Assembly (NCBI GenBank): GCA_002348535.1
Contig: DEBL01000205.1
Location: 20,574 to 29,669 of the forward strand
DNA: 9,096 nt
Source: Deltaproteobacteria bacterium UBA2957
GTDB taxonomy: Bacteria; Myxococcota_A; UBA796
Direction of reading: 5' to 3'
Below the pieces are notes generated by a model that was not told where the DNA came from, did not search any database, and saw nothing but the letters and a program-made list of their open reading frames with translations. Of this stretch, positions 1-6,130 are shown piece after piece. Numbering within the stretch: the stretch's first letter is position 1; each line of letters opens with the position of its first letter. A program made the position numbers and the translations under genes.

Positions 1-850
1 CCTTCGGTTCAGTCAGGCGAGGCGTGGGTCCGGAGGGGATGTCGGGTAGCCATGGGTCACGTTCGGATGGTGCGGTGAACACCTCAACATCAAGGCGTTC
101 GCGTTCCGGATCCAGCAACTGGGGCGCGACAGCCCGCGGCTGGGCCAGTTCATGGGTGCGTGGGGACTCGATCACCTCGATGGGTTCTGTTTCGGGCTCC
201 TTCGAAGCAGGCTCAACACGTTCGGACGTCGTCGAGGGTGGCCCGGGGAAGCGTTCTACGCGGGGTGCTCCGACAGCCAATGCGGTAGGCAGAGGCATCG
301 CAGGCGGCCGCACTGGCGGTGGCGTGTCAAGTGGGGGCGTTGGGGTGCGATTTTCGTTGTCGGTAGCCGCGTTTGCCTCGGGGATTAAGTCGATGAACGA
401 GAACGGGTCGGCGTGGTCTGGAGCTTCGCCGTCCGCCGGTTTATCCGAGGGCGAACATTGCTCAACGTCATCGAATATTGATGCTTCAAACAGGGGGTCG
501 TCCGCGAGATCCTCCTCCCCGTTGGGGATACCCAGTACCAGCGATGGCGTTGGCTCTGGTGGCATTGGCTCCGGTGGCGTTGACTCCGGCGGCGTCCGCA
601 CCTCTGCCGCTCTGGTCGCCTGCTCCGTTCGTCCGTGTACGGGAGGCGCAGGTTGCGGGGATGCCCGAGTGTGGAAATCGGTCTCCAGCGGAGAGCCTTC
701 GGGTTCCGGTATGGGTCGAGCGGAGACGGTGAGTTCGCTGTGTAGGGGCTCCGATGGAGGGGCAGGCTCGCCTCGGAGTGAGGCGAGTCGCATGCGCGAT
801 GAAACGATGGTGTTGAGCAGTCGTTCGGCTTCGCTGAGGGTCTTTGACAT
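1..850 (-). CDS. Proline-rich, low-complexity protein of unknown function (partial, 3' end off the window)
   Basis: An open frame without stops runs from an ATG at 850-848 leftward past base 1, giving at least 283 codons; the C-terminus is missing. The first 25 or so residues (MSKTLSEAERLLNTIVSSRM...) look helical. The rest is rich in Pro, Glu, Ser, Thr and Ala, with PPEP-type repeats around residues 86-102 and an acidic stretch near residues 110-130 (EEDLADDPLFEASIFDD). No signal peptide or membrane segment is visible. The ATG lies 3 nt after the stop of the coiled-coil gene, so the two are probably co-transcribed. Such sequence is typically an unfolded linker with a folded domain at one end, here possibly beyond the edge. 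I do not recognise a family. The long plus-strand frame opposite is Ser/Gly/Arg-rich and looks like its antisense shadow. Confidence 0.72.
   Translation of the reverse strand, partial: MSKTLSEAERLLNTIVSSRMRLASLRGEPAPPSEPLHSELTVSARPIPEPEGSPLETDFHTRASPQPAPPVHGRTEQATRAAEVRTPPESTPPEPMPPEPTPSLVLGIPNGEEDLADDPLFEASIFDDVEQCSPSDKPADGEAPDHADPFSFIDLIPEANAATDNENRTPTPPLDTPPPVRPPAMPLPTALAVGAPRVERFPGPPSTTSERVEPASKEPETEPIEVIESPRTHELAQPRAVAPQLLDPERERLDVEVFTAPSERDPWLPDIPSGPTPRLTEPK
546..590 (-). repeat. 15-bp tandem repeat encoding a PPEP-type motif
   Basis: Three adjacent 15-bp units (546-560, 561-575, 576-590) differ by only a few substitutions. Read on the minus strand they encode a five-residue Pro-Pro-Glu-Pro/Ser-Thr/Met unit inside the proline-rich protein. 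The unit keeps frame, so copy number could change without disrupting the gene. It is too short and too few in copies to call a phase-variation locus. Confidence 0.6.
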
Positions 851-853
851 GGC

Positions 854-1384
854 CTACTCAGTATCTCCCCCGGCAAGACCACTCATTTGTTGGGTCAGCC
901 CACTGATGCTGCTCATCAGTTCATCGCGCAGCTGGCGCATCCGTGTCACGTTCTCTTGAAGTGCCTTTGCTTTGGTGCGTAAGGTCGTATTTTCCCGGCG
1001 AAGCCCGTTGGCTTGGTCTTCGACCTCGCTCACTTGATTGCGCAAAGCGGTCACTTCGGCACGAAGGGTAGTGGATTCGTTTTCGAGTTGTTCTTGGCGC
1101 GCCTTGAGTTGGTCGCGCTCGTTTAGCAGTGCTTGATGTGCATCTTCGATCTCAGCATTTCGTGCTCGAGCCGTTGCCACTTGGCTTTCGAGGGTAGCGG
1201 CCTGAAGCGAAAGATCCGATTCGTTGCTGCTGAGGTGCTCAAGCTCCATTTCCGCCTTGATCAGCCGGCGCGTCATTTGTTCTGCGTTTTGAAGAACGGC
1301 CTCGAGGGCGTGGATGCGCGCGTCGACGATCTCGCCCAGTTCGGCTTGGAGCCGTTCGAGTTGAGTACTGACTTGGTCGGACAT
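854..1384 (-). CDS. Coiled-coil protein of unknown function
   Basis: A 176-residue protein beginning MSDQVSTQLERLQAEL. Almost the whole length, from about residue 5 to 160, is a continuous heptad-like coiled coil rich in Leu, Glu, Gln, Arg and Ala, with no proline and no signal peptide. It ends in a Gly/Ser/Met tail (SGLTQQMSGLAGGDTE). I chose the ATG at 1384 because a GGAG ribosome-binding site (plus-strand 1391-1394) lies 6 nt upstream. A start at 1453 would add 23 residues unlike the coiled coil. It is likely a cytoplasmic dimeric scaffold. A promoter lies upstream (1452-1481) and the proline-rich gene follows 3 nt after its stop. Its divergent placement from the FHA cluster hints at a shared process, but that is inference. 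Weak similarity to other coiled-coil proteins would not be informative. Confidence 0.8.
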   Translation of the reverse strand: MSDQVSTQLERLQAELGEIVDARIHALEAVLQNAEQMTRRLIKAEMELEHLSSNESDLSLQAATLESQVATARARNAEIEDAHQALLNERDQLKARQEQLENESTTLRAEVTALRNQVSEVEDQANGLRRENTTLRTKAKALQENVTRMRQLRDELMSSISGLTQQMSGLAGGDTE

Positions 1385-1451
1385 GGACTGCTCCAAGCGC
1401 TGAGGATGACTGGAAGGTAACGCGGCACACACGGCACTTCGTTTCTTCGAC

Positions 1452-1481
1452 AAAGTACCAAGGCCCTGTTTTCAGTGTCAA
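1452..1481 (-). promoter_or_regulatory. Putative sigma-70-type promoter for the coiled-coil gene
   Basis: Read on the minus strand, a perfect TTGACA (-35, plus positions 1476-1481) is followed after 18 bp by TACTTT (-10, plus positions 1452-1457). This would start transcription near 1445, leaving a leader of about 60 nt before the ATG at 1384. The -35 box is ideal and the -10 box matches only 3 of 6 bases. Confidence 0.5.
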
Positions 1482-1506
1482 CGCGTGGCAAATATGGGAC
1501 TCACGA

Positions 1507-1537
1507 TTGGTGATGTAGGTTCGCCTCGGTGTATAAA
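1507..1537 (+). promoter_or_regulatory. Weak putative promoter for the FHA cluster
   Basis: TATAAA (1532-1537) makes a good -10 box in an otherwise GC-rich region. The best -35 candidate is TTGGTG (1507-1512), at a long 19-bp spacing. Transcription would begin near 1544, about 35 nt before the ATG at 1580. Its position in the divergent intergenic region supports it, but the poor -35 suggests an activator or a different sigma factor. Confidence 0.35.
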
Positions 1538-1579
1538 ATCAAGTTGCGCGCTCACGCGGCGTGCGCGAGGATACGTTCC

Positions 1580-2011
1580 ATGGATCGACAACCCGTTTTG
1601 GTTGCTACCAAGGGGCCTCTTGAAGGGGCACGATTTCCCGTGGGCTCCGAAGGGATCACCATCGGGCGCGATCCGGACTGTGTAGTGGTTCTGGACGACG
1701 CGAATGTGTCGCGATTTCATGCTCGACTGGTGTTTCACAATGCGGCCATTTGGGTACAAGATGCCGGAAGCCGAAACGGTGTCTTCCTCAACGAGAAGCG
1801 TGTGGTGCGCCACAAGCAGTTTGGGCCCGGTGATGAACTCGTCGTCGGCGATCACGCCTTTACTTTGGAACTCGACCCGCTCCAGCAGGATCCATCATTG
1901 ACCGGTGCTCCGGTGCCGCGACCGACTGAGCCGTCGCAAGGATCGCGTCTGGTGTGGGTGGGTGTCGTCGTGGCGTTGACGGCCGTCGCTATGTGGGTTG
2001 CACTCCGGTGA
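1580..2011 (+). CDS. Tail-anchored FHA-domain protein
   Basis: A 143-residue protein. Residues 5-97 form one forkhead-associated (FHA) domain, a fold that binds phosphothreonine peptides. The binding residues are intact: G29-R30 (TIGRD), S44-R45-F46-H47 (VSRFHA) and N66-G67 (SRNGVF). A Pro-rich linker (about 98-121) leads to one hydrophobic helix at 124-141 that ends almost at the C-terminus, so the FHA domain should sit on the cytoplasmic face of the inner membrane. The ATG at 1580 is chosen because GAGGA (1567-1571) lies 8 nt upstream and the FHA fold begins right after it; an upstream extension from 1529 looks non-coding. The next gene starts 2 nt after its stop, or overlaps it if the GTG at 2008 is used. 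FHA proteins usually work with Hanks-type Ser/Thr kinases, but none is in the window. Confidence 0.9.
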   Translation: MDRQPVLVATKGPLEGARFPVGSEGITIGRDPDCVVVLDDANVSRFHARLVFHNAAIWVQDAGSRNGVFLNEKRVVRHKQFGPGDELVVGDHAFTLELDPLQQDPSLTGAPVPRPTEPSQGSRLVWVGVVVALTAVAMWVALR

Positions 2012-2013
2012 GC

Positions 2014-3360
2014 ATGGATGTCGTATCGGTTGTTGTCCGGCGGCCTGGGCACCCAGAACGAAGGGTCGCTATCAGTGAAGGCGTGTCCCACCTCGGGCGC
2101 GCCGAGGACAACGATATTGTACTCACCGACATTGGGGTGAGCCGGCGCCATGCCCGTCTCATTGTGCAGGCCGGGACCGTATTCATTGAAGACCTTGGGA
2201 GTGGAAACGGGACGTACTTTGACGGCAGTCGAGTGAACCGGCAATCGGTGAAAGATGGCGACGAGTTCTTAATTGACCCCTTCCGCCTTCAAGTAGAAAT
2301 CGAGCCGCTTTCAGACAGTCGAGATGGCCTGACGGGCGATCTGGAGGAGGTGGACGATGACGACACCGCGGAAATTCCGATTGGACCATCCGGACTTCCC
2401 GAGGCTGGTGTCAGCGGTGACCCTCAGGTCCGGTTGATCACTCTCCAAGGCCAGCGCCTCGCGCCGAGCTATCCCATTCGGTCGGGTGGTCTCACCATCG
2501 GTCGTTCGGAGGCGAGAGACATCATCTTGTTCGACCCGGCGGCCAGCCGCAATCATGCCGCCATCGAGATCTTTGGCGGTGACATTTGGTTTCGCGATCA
2601 GGGAAGCGGGAACGGGTCGTTTGTGAATGGGCACCGTGTTCGCGAGCAATGTTTGCGGCATGGCGATCGGGTTCGAGTGGGGAGCACCGAGTTTCGGGTG
2701 GAGGTGACGGAAGCCTCTCGGCAAGAAATTCCCACGTTACCGCCCAGTCCCGCCCTTGGGCGCCGGCTTGAAGAACGAGGTCCGGTTGCTGTGCCTGCTG
2801 TGCCCACACAGGTGCGCGTTCACCCATCCACGTTGCAGGGTCCCAAGCTGGTCGCGCTTGCAGCCGCTGGCGGATTCGCGATCGTATTCATGATGATACT
2901 TGGTGGGTTGTTGGCCATGTACGTGCTCGATCGGTCCGACCCGCAGACCCGAAGTTCTGCTGCTGTAGCAGCAACCGACATCCCGCCCGAGCGCATGGCG
3001 GAGTTCAATGAACAAATGACAAAGGGCAATGAACTGTTTTCGGACGGGGAGTTCTTGAAGTCTGCCTCCCAGTTTTACAGTGCGCAGATGGTGGCACCTG
3101 GACATCCGGTGGCCGAGCGTATGGGTGCCGTTGCTTGCGAGTACGTGGTGCTGGACGCACTCAACAGGGGAATTCGCCTGCGCGGCATGAGCGAGGAAGA
3201 ACAGCGCGAGGATCGCAAGGAAGCGTTCAAGCTGGCGAGGAATGCGCTTCGTGGCAGGGGAGCGGTCTCCGATGCGTTGCGTGCGGTGATGGACGTTCAG
3301 ATCGTTGACCCGGATAATGACCGAGCACGGGTGCTGATCGAGCAGTTGAAGGCCAAGTGA
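2014..3360 (+). CDS. Two-FHA-domain membrane protein with C-terminal TPR-like domain
   Basis: A 448-residue protein. FHA domain 1 spans about residues 6-97, with G28-R29, S43-R44-R45-H46 and N65-G66. FHA domain 2 spans about 139-231, with G163-R164, S178-R179-N180-H181 and N200-G201, so both have intact phosphothreonine-binding residues. An acidic linker (EEVDDDDTAEIP, 111-122) separates them. A Pro-rich stretch is followed by one transmembrane helix at about 278-304 (ALAAAGGFAIVFMMILGG). The last 120 residues (GNELFSDGEFLKSASQFYSAQ...) are helical and resemble TPR repeats. With the FHA domains in the cytoplasm, the helical domain would lie in the periplasm. The ATG at 2014 has no clear ribosome-binding site; the in-frame GTG at 2008, overlapping the previous stop, is an alternative. 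It was probably translated by coupling. The next gene overlaps its stop. Confidence 0.9.
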   Translation: MDVVSVVVRRPGHPERRVAISEGVSHLGRAEDNDIVLTDIGVSRRHARLIVQAGTVFIEDLGSGNGTYFDGSRVNRQSVKDGDEFLIDPFRLQVEIEPLSDSRDGLTGDLEEVDDDDTAEIPIGPSGLPEAGVSGDPQVRLITLQGQRLAPSYPIRSGGLTIGRSEARDIILFDPAASRNHAAIEIFGGDIWFRDQGSGNGSFVNGHRVREQCLRHGDRVRVGSTEFRVEVTEASRQEIPTLPPSPALGRRLEERGPVAVPAVPTQVRVHPSTLQGPKLVALAAAGGFAIVFMMILGGLLAMYVLDRSDPQTRSSAAVAATDIPPERMAEFNEQMTKGNELFSDGEFLKSASQFYSAQMVAPGHPVAERMGAVACEYVVLDALNRGIRLRGMSEEEQREDRKEAFKLARNALRGRGAVSDALRAVMDVQIVDPDNDRARVLIEQLKAK

Positions 3361-4400
3361 ACCTCTGCGGCGTTGCAGTCTTGGTCGCCGTGTGTGGAGT
3401 GGCGTGCCAATCGCGCACTGCAGCCGTAAGCAGCGAAGCACTCAGCCGTTCGGATGCGTGGTCTGAGGAGGCGGCAATCACCCTGCTGAGTTTAGGTGTG
3501 CAGCACACAGACCCGTCCATTCGAGCGGCTGCTGTGGCTCATTGGATTGCCTCGAAACACCCATCAAGTCATCGGTTGGTGCCGTGGGTAATGGCCGACC
3601 CCAGTCCGCACGTTCAGCGCGCGGCTGCGCGGGTCGTCACGTCAACGAGCGCTCGTCCCGTTGTTCATGCCGGTACCGATCCGATCGCACAGATCATGTT
3701 GGGGGAAACCAACAACGCGTCGATGTGGATGGTCTCTACCTTGGCGGCGATCAAGGACGGATTTCCACCCCTTGATCCCGTCGCATTGGAGTTGGTGATT
3801 CAGTGGCGTCCCGAGGGCGCTGCAGAGACAATCGTCCGAGGTGTGGATGTCGCCGACGAATCCATGCGTTTGCCCCTTGCATTGGCGGCGGTGCGCATGG
3901 ATGCCGAAGGCGCCCATCAAGCCCTCACGACTGCGCTGCAGGATGCAGACGACGAAATTCGAGTTGCAGCCATTGAAGGGCTGATTGACGCTCCAGTGGA
4001 TCGTTCACGGGGTTGGTTGGAGCGGGCAGCGAAACGGAGTGAAAGCGCAACCGCGTTGCACGCGCGACTTGCTTTAATGGCCCTTGGTGAGCGGCCGATA
4101 TCAGTGGGGGTCGATGCACTTTCTTCCCCTGCTCGGGACACGAGAGCCTGGGCCCTTGACTGCCTGCAGAAGCGCGCCGAGGAGCAGCCATTGCCCCGTG
4201 AGGTGATCGTCCGAGTTCAAGGCAGCCTTCGGGACGAGTCGCCCCTCGTTCGGAGGGCTGCGGTTCGAGCCCTGATTGCGGCAGCGGGGGTTGAGTATGT
4301 GCCGCTTCGCGCCGAAATATTCGAAGCGGAACCCGATGCCGTCTCCATGTTGATTGCGGGAAAATGGTTGGCGCATACGCTGAATAAAGCGGTGGAATGA
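3357..4400 (+). CDS. Predicted lipoprotein with HEAT-like repeats
   Basis: A 347-residue protein starting at GTG 3357, which overlaps the preceding TGA in a GTGA arrangement; GAAGG lies just upstream. No other in-frame start exists before the nearest upstream stop. Residues 1-17 form a short hydrophobic leader ending at C17 (VCGVACQS), consistent with a lipoprotein, though Gly at -3 is atypical and the leader lacks a basic residue. The mature part is Ala/Leu/Arg-rich and contains several HEAT/Armadillo-type helical hairpins: DPSIRAAAVAHWIA (52-65), DPSPHVQRAAARVV (81-94), DADDEIRVAAIEGL (196-209), ARDTRAWALDCL (259-270) and DESPLVRRAAVRAL (293-306). Such repeats form protein-binding solenoids. 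It probably faces the periplasm, where it could meet the TPR-like domain of the upstream product. No enzymatic motif is seen. Confidence 0.82.
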   Translation: MNLCGVAVLVAVCGVACQSRTAAVSSEALSRSDAWSEEAAITLLSLGVQHTDPSIRAAAVAHWIASKHPSSHRLVPWVMADPSPHVQRAAARVVTSTSARPVVHAGTDPIAQIMLGETNNASMWMVSTLAAIKDGFPPLDPVALELVIQWRPEGAAETIVRGVDVADESMRLPLALAAVRMDAEGAHQALTTALQDADDEIRVAAIEGLIDAPVDRSRGWLERAAKRSESATALHARLALMALGERPISVGVDALSSPARDTRAWALDCLQKRAEEQPLPREVIVRVQGSLRDESPLVRRAAVRALIAAAGVEYVPLRAEIFEAEPDAVSMLIAGKWLAHTLNKAVE

Positions 4401-4458
4401 CCGCCATTGTCGGGCATTTCATGGGGTGTTCATAGCGGGTTGGCTCACGCAGGAGCTT

Positions 4459-4487
4459 TTGACAGCGCAAAGTGGCATTTGTAGCCT
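4459..4487 (+). promoter_or_regulatory. Putative sigma-70-type promoter for the fibre/AAA genes
   Basis: A perfect TTGACA (4459-4464) is followed after an ideal 17-bp spacer by TAGCCT (4482-4487), which matches 3 of 6 bases of the -10 consensus. It lies in the 124-nt gap after the HEAT-repeat gene and would start transcription near 4494, about 30 nt before the ATG at 4525. It may let the fibre and ATPase genes be expressed apart from the FHA genes. Confidence 0.42.
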
Positions 4488-4491
4488 AATC

Positions 4492-4510
4492 CCTCACCTC
4501 TGGGGTGAGG
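4492..4510. repeat. Perfect 7-bp inverted repeat in the leader of the fibre gene
   Basis: CCTCACC (4492-4498) and GGTGAGG (4504-4510) are perfect inverted copies separated by 5 nt. They sit right after the putative -10 box and just before the GGGGA ribosome-binding site (4513-4517). No T-run follows, so it is not an intrinsic terminator. It could be a repressor operator or a leader hairpin affecting ribosome access. Confidence 0.5.
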
Positions 4511-4524
4511 TTGGGGATCTACGC

Positions 4525-6129
4525 ATGCAGGGATTGCTGGAATTTCAAGGCCGGTTGACGCGGTCTGACAAACGGCCCGCGAATCCGGGTTCGTACTGCT
4601 TGCAGTTTCAACTGCACGGGCAGCCGCGGGCGAGCAAGCGTGACAAAGTGCACTGGGAAGAAGTGATCGAGAATGTCGAAGTGTCGCCCGGTGGTTTTTT
4701 TAGGGTTGTTCTCGGTCGGAGCCATGCCTTTGAAGAATCCATGTTCGGACGCGGCATTCGTTGGATGAGCGTGCGTGTGGTCCGGTCCGGGACGCTCGAC
4801 GATGAGCATTTACCCCGAGCCCCCATCGCTGGAGCAGAAGCGCGTTTGTACGGTGGATTGAGTCGGGTGCAAACCTCGATTGACGGACTCTCGGCTCGAA
4901 TGGACGGGCTCATCGAAGGCTCACCGCAGATTGCTGAGTTCGATAAACGCCTCGGACAGGCGGGAGAGACCTTGGCGAATGTGCACTCGCGGCTTGCGCT
5001 GCTCGAGTCGGGCACAGAAATTGCCGCCATCATCCGCCGAGTCGAGGGTCTGATGGGCCGACTCGATGAAGTGGATCGCGATGATGGTCGGTTGGACCGG
5101 ATCGAAGACGAGTTGCACGAACTGGTGGGCCCAGACGGTGATGTGGTCGATCTCAATGAACGCATGGACCGACTGGAAGGTCGCGCCCCCGAGCTGATCG
5201 CTTCGTTGAAGAAGCGCGAGAGAAATGCCCCAGAATACGCGCGTGTCGACGAACTTAAACGGCACTTGGAAGCCGCACGGTTGCAGATTTCGTCCTTGTC
5301 CGACCGTGTTGAAGAACTCACGAAAGCAGCACCAAAGAAGGCCACCAACGCCGCCACTGACACCGGTACTGCGGCCATGGTCAAACGCAGCGGTGACGTC
5401 ATGACTGGGGGGCTGGTGATCAACCGAGGCGGTCTCGAGGTGTTGAGTGGTGGTGTCAACTGCCGTGGCGCAACGGTGACCTCTCTCGAAGCCTCGAACG
5501 TCATCAAGGCGCCGAAGGCGATTATCGATTCTGTAGAACTCCGGGGCGATCTCACGGTGGATTCTGCTTCACGGTCCCTGCAGGTCCGAGCGGTTGAAGG
5601 CCGGCAGGCATCGGCTCGCCGGGATGGAGCCCTGCATCTGAACAGTCGCGGCGGCGCAGAAGTGGTCATTGGAAACGACGCTGCATCCAAAGGGGCTACG
5701 GTCCACGGAACCGTTCGAAGCGACGGATTGGTCGCTCAACCCACAGGCGGTATGGCGCAGCTGTTTCACGCGACGGGCGATCTCTCACCAGGAGACGTGG
5801 TGCGAGTCAATGACTCCGGAGAGCGTGTGGTGCGCGTTCGGAAAGTGGCTGATTCGCGCGTCATGGGCGTCATTACGGACCAGCCCGGCGTGCTGTTGGG
5901 CGGTGTTCCGCGAACGGGGTTGGTGGTGGTTGCAGTAACGGGGGTGGTTCAGACTCGCGTCGATGCGTCCGACTCACCGATAAAAGCCGGAGATTTGCTC
6001 GTGGCCAGTCGGACATCGGGTCACGCTCGCTGCGCCAGCGATCCGGAGCCGGGCACCGTTTTGGGCAAAGCCCTTGCTCCCTTGGGTAAAGGCAAAGGCA
6101 TCATCCCAGTCTTGCTGGGTGGAGGCTGA
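4525..6129 (+). CDS. Fibre-like protein: QGRL N-domain, coiled coil, tail-fibre-like DVMTG segment, C-terminal beta domain
   Basis: A 534-residue protein. Residues 5-110 (EFQGRLTRSD..., GGFFRVVLG, APIAGAEARL) match the pattern of the N-terminal 'QGRLTD...GxFxVxLG...LTSVPYAL' domain found in many bacterial fibre-like surface proteins. Residues about 112-270 are a long coiled coil. Residues 286-295 (VKRSGDVMTG) resemble the 'SGDTMTG' motif of phage tail fibres and open a Gly/Val-rich beta region. Residues about 410-534 resemble a C-terminal beta domain seen in tail-fibre-like proteins (SPGDVVRV, SPIKAGDLLV, GTVLGKAL). No signal peptide is seen. The ATG at 4525 follows GGGGA and starts directly before the QGRL domain; an open frame from 4426 adds unrelated sequence. 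It probably trimerises. The ATPase begins 1 nt after its stop. No other phage structural gene is present. Confidence 0.85.
   Translation: MQGLLEFQGRLTRSDKRPANPGSYCLQFQLHGQPRASKRDKVHWEEVIENVEVSPGGFFRVVLGRSHAFEESMFGRGIRWMSVRVVRSGTLDDEHLPRAPIAGAEARLYGGLSRVQTSIDGLSARMDGLIEGSPQIAEFDKRLGQAGETLANVHSRLALLESGTEIAAIIRRVEGLMGRLDEVDRDDGRLDRIEDELHELVGPDGDVVDLNERMDRLEGRAPELIASLKKRERNAPEYARVDELKRHLEAARLQISSLSDRVEELTKAAPKKATNAATDTGTAAMVKRSGDVMTGGLVINRGGLEVLSGGVNCRGATVTSLEASNVIKAPKAIIDSVELRGDLTVDSASRSLQVRAVEGRQASARRDGALHLNSRGGAEVVIGNDAASKGATVHGTVRSDGLVAQPTGGMAQLFHATGDLSPGDVVRVNDSGERVVRVRKVADSRVMGVITDQPGVLLGGVPRTGLVVVAVTGVVQTRVDASDSPIKAGDLLVASRTSGHARCASDPEPGTVLGKALAPLGKGKGIIPVLLGGG
6121..6125 (+). promoter_or_regulatory. 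Strong ribosome-binding site that fixes the TTG start of the AAA+ gene
   Basis: GGAGG (6121-6125) lies 5 nt before the TTG at 6131 and is embedded in the last codons of the fibre gene. No ATG or GTG start fits better: the frame continues upstream only through sequence that is coding in the fibre frame. Confidence 0.75.
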
Positions 6130-6130
6130 G

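Noticed and set aside
24..959. Long plus-strand open frame of 311 codons
   Set aside because: It is Ser/Gly/Arg-rich low-complexity sequence antisense to the proline-rich and coiled-coil genes. The minus-strand frames have sensible start signals and compositions, so this is a shadow.
1580..3360. Type VI secretion FHA component (TagH/Fha)
   Set aside because: No TssB, TssC, ClpV, Hcp, VgrG or TssJ-M homologue is seen nearby, and the AAA+ protein lacks ClpV features such as two active Clp-type domains.
4389..4404. GCGGT/ACCGC inverted repeat at the end of the HEAT gene as a terminator
   Set aside because: The stem is only 5 bp and no T-run follows, so termination is not supported.
4608..5690. 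Minus-strand open frame of 360 codons inside the fibre gene
   Set aside because: It is Ser/Arg-rich and antisense to a clearly structured protein. High GC content keeps antisense frames open.
4525..6129. Remnant prophage
   Set aside because: Only one protein shows tail-fibre-like segments. There is no capsid, terminase, integrase or other tail gene, and QGRL and beta modules of this type also occur in bacterial non-phage proteins.
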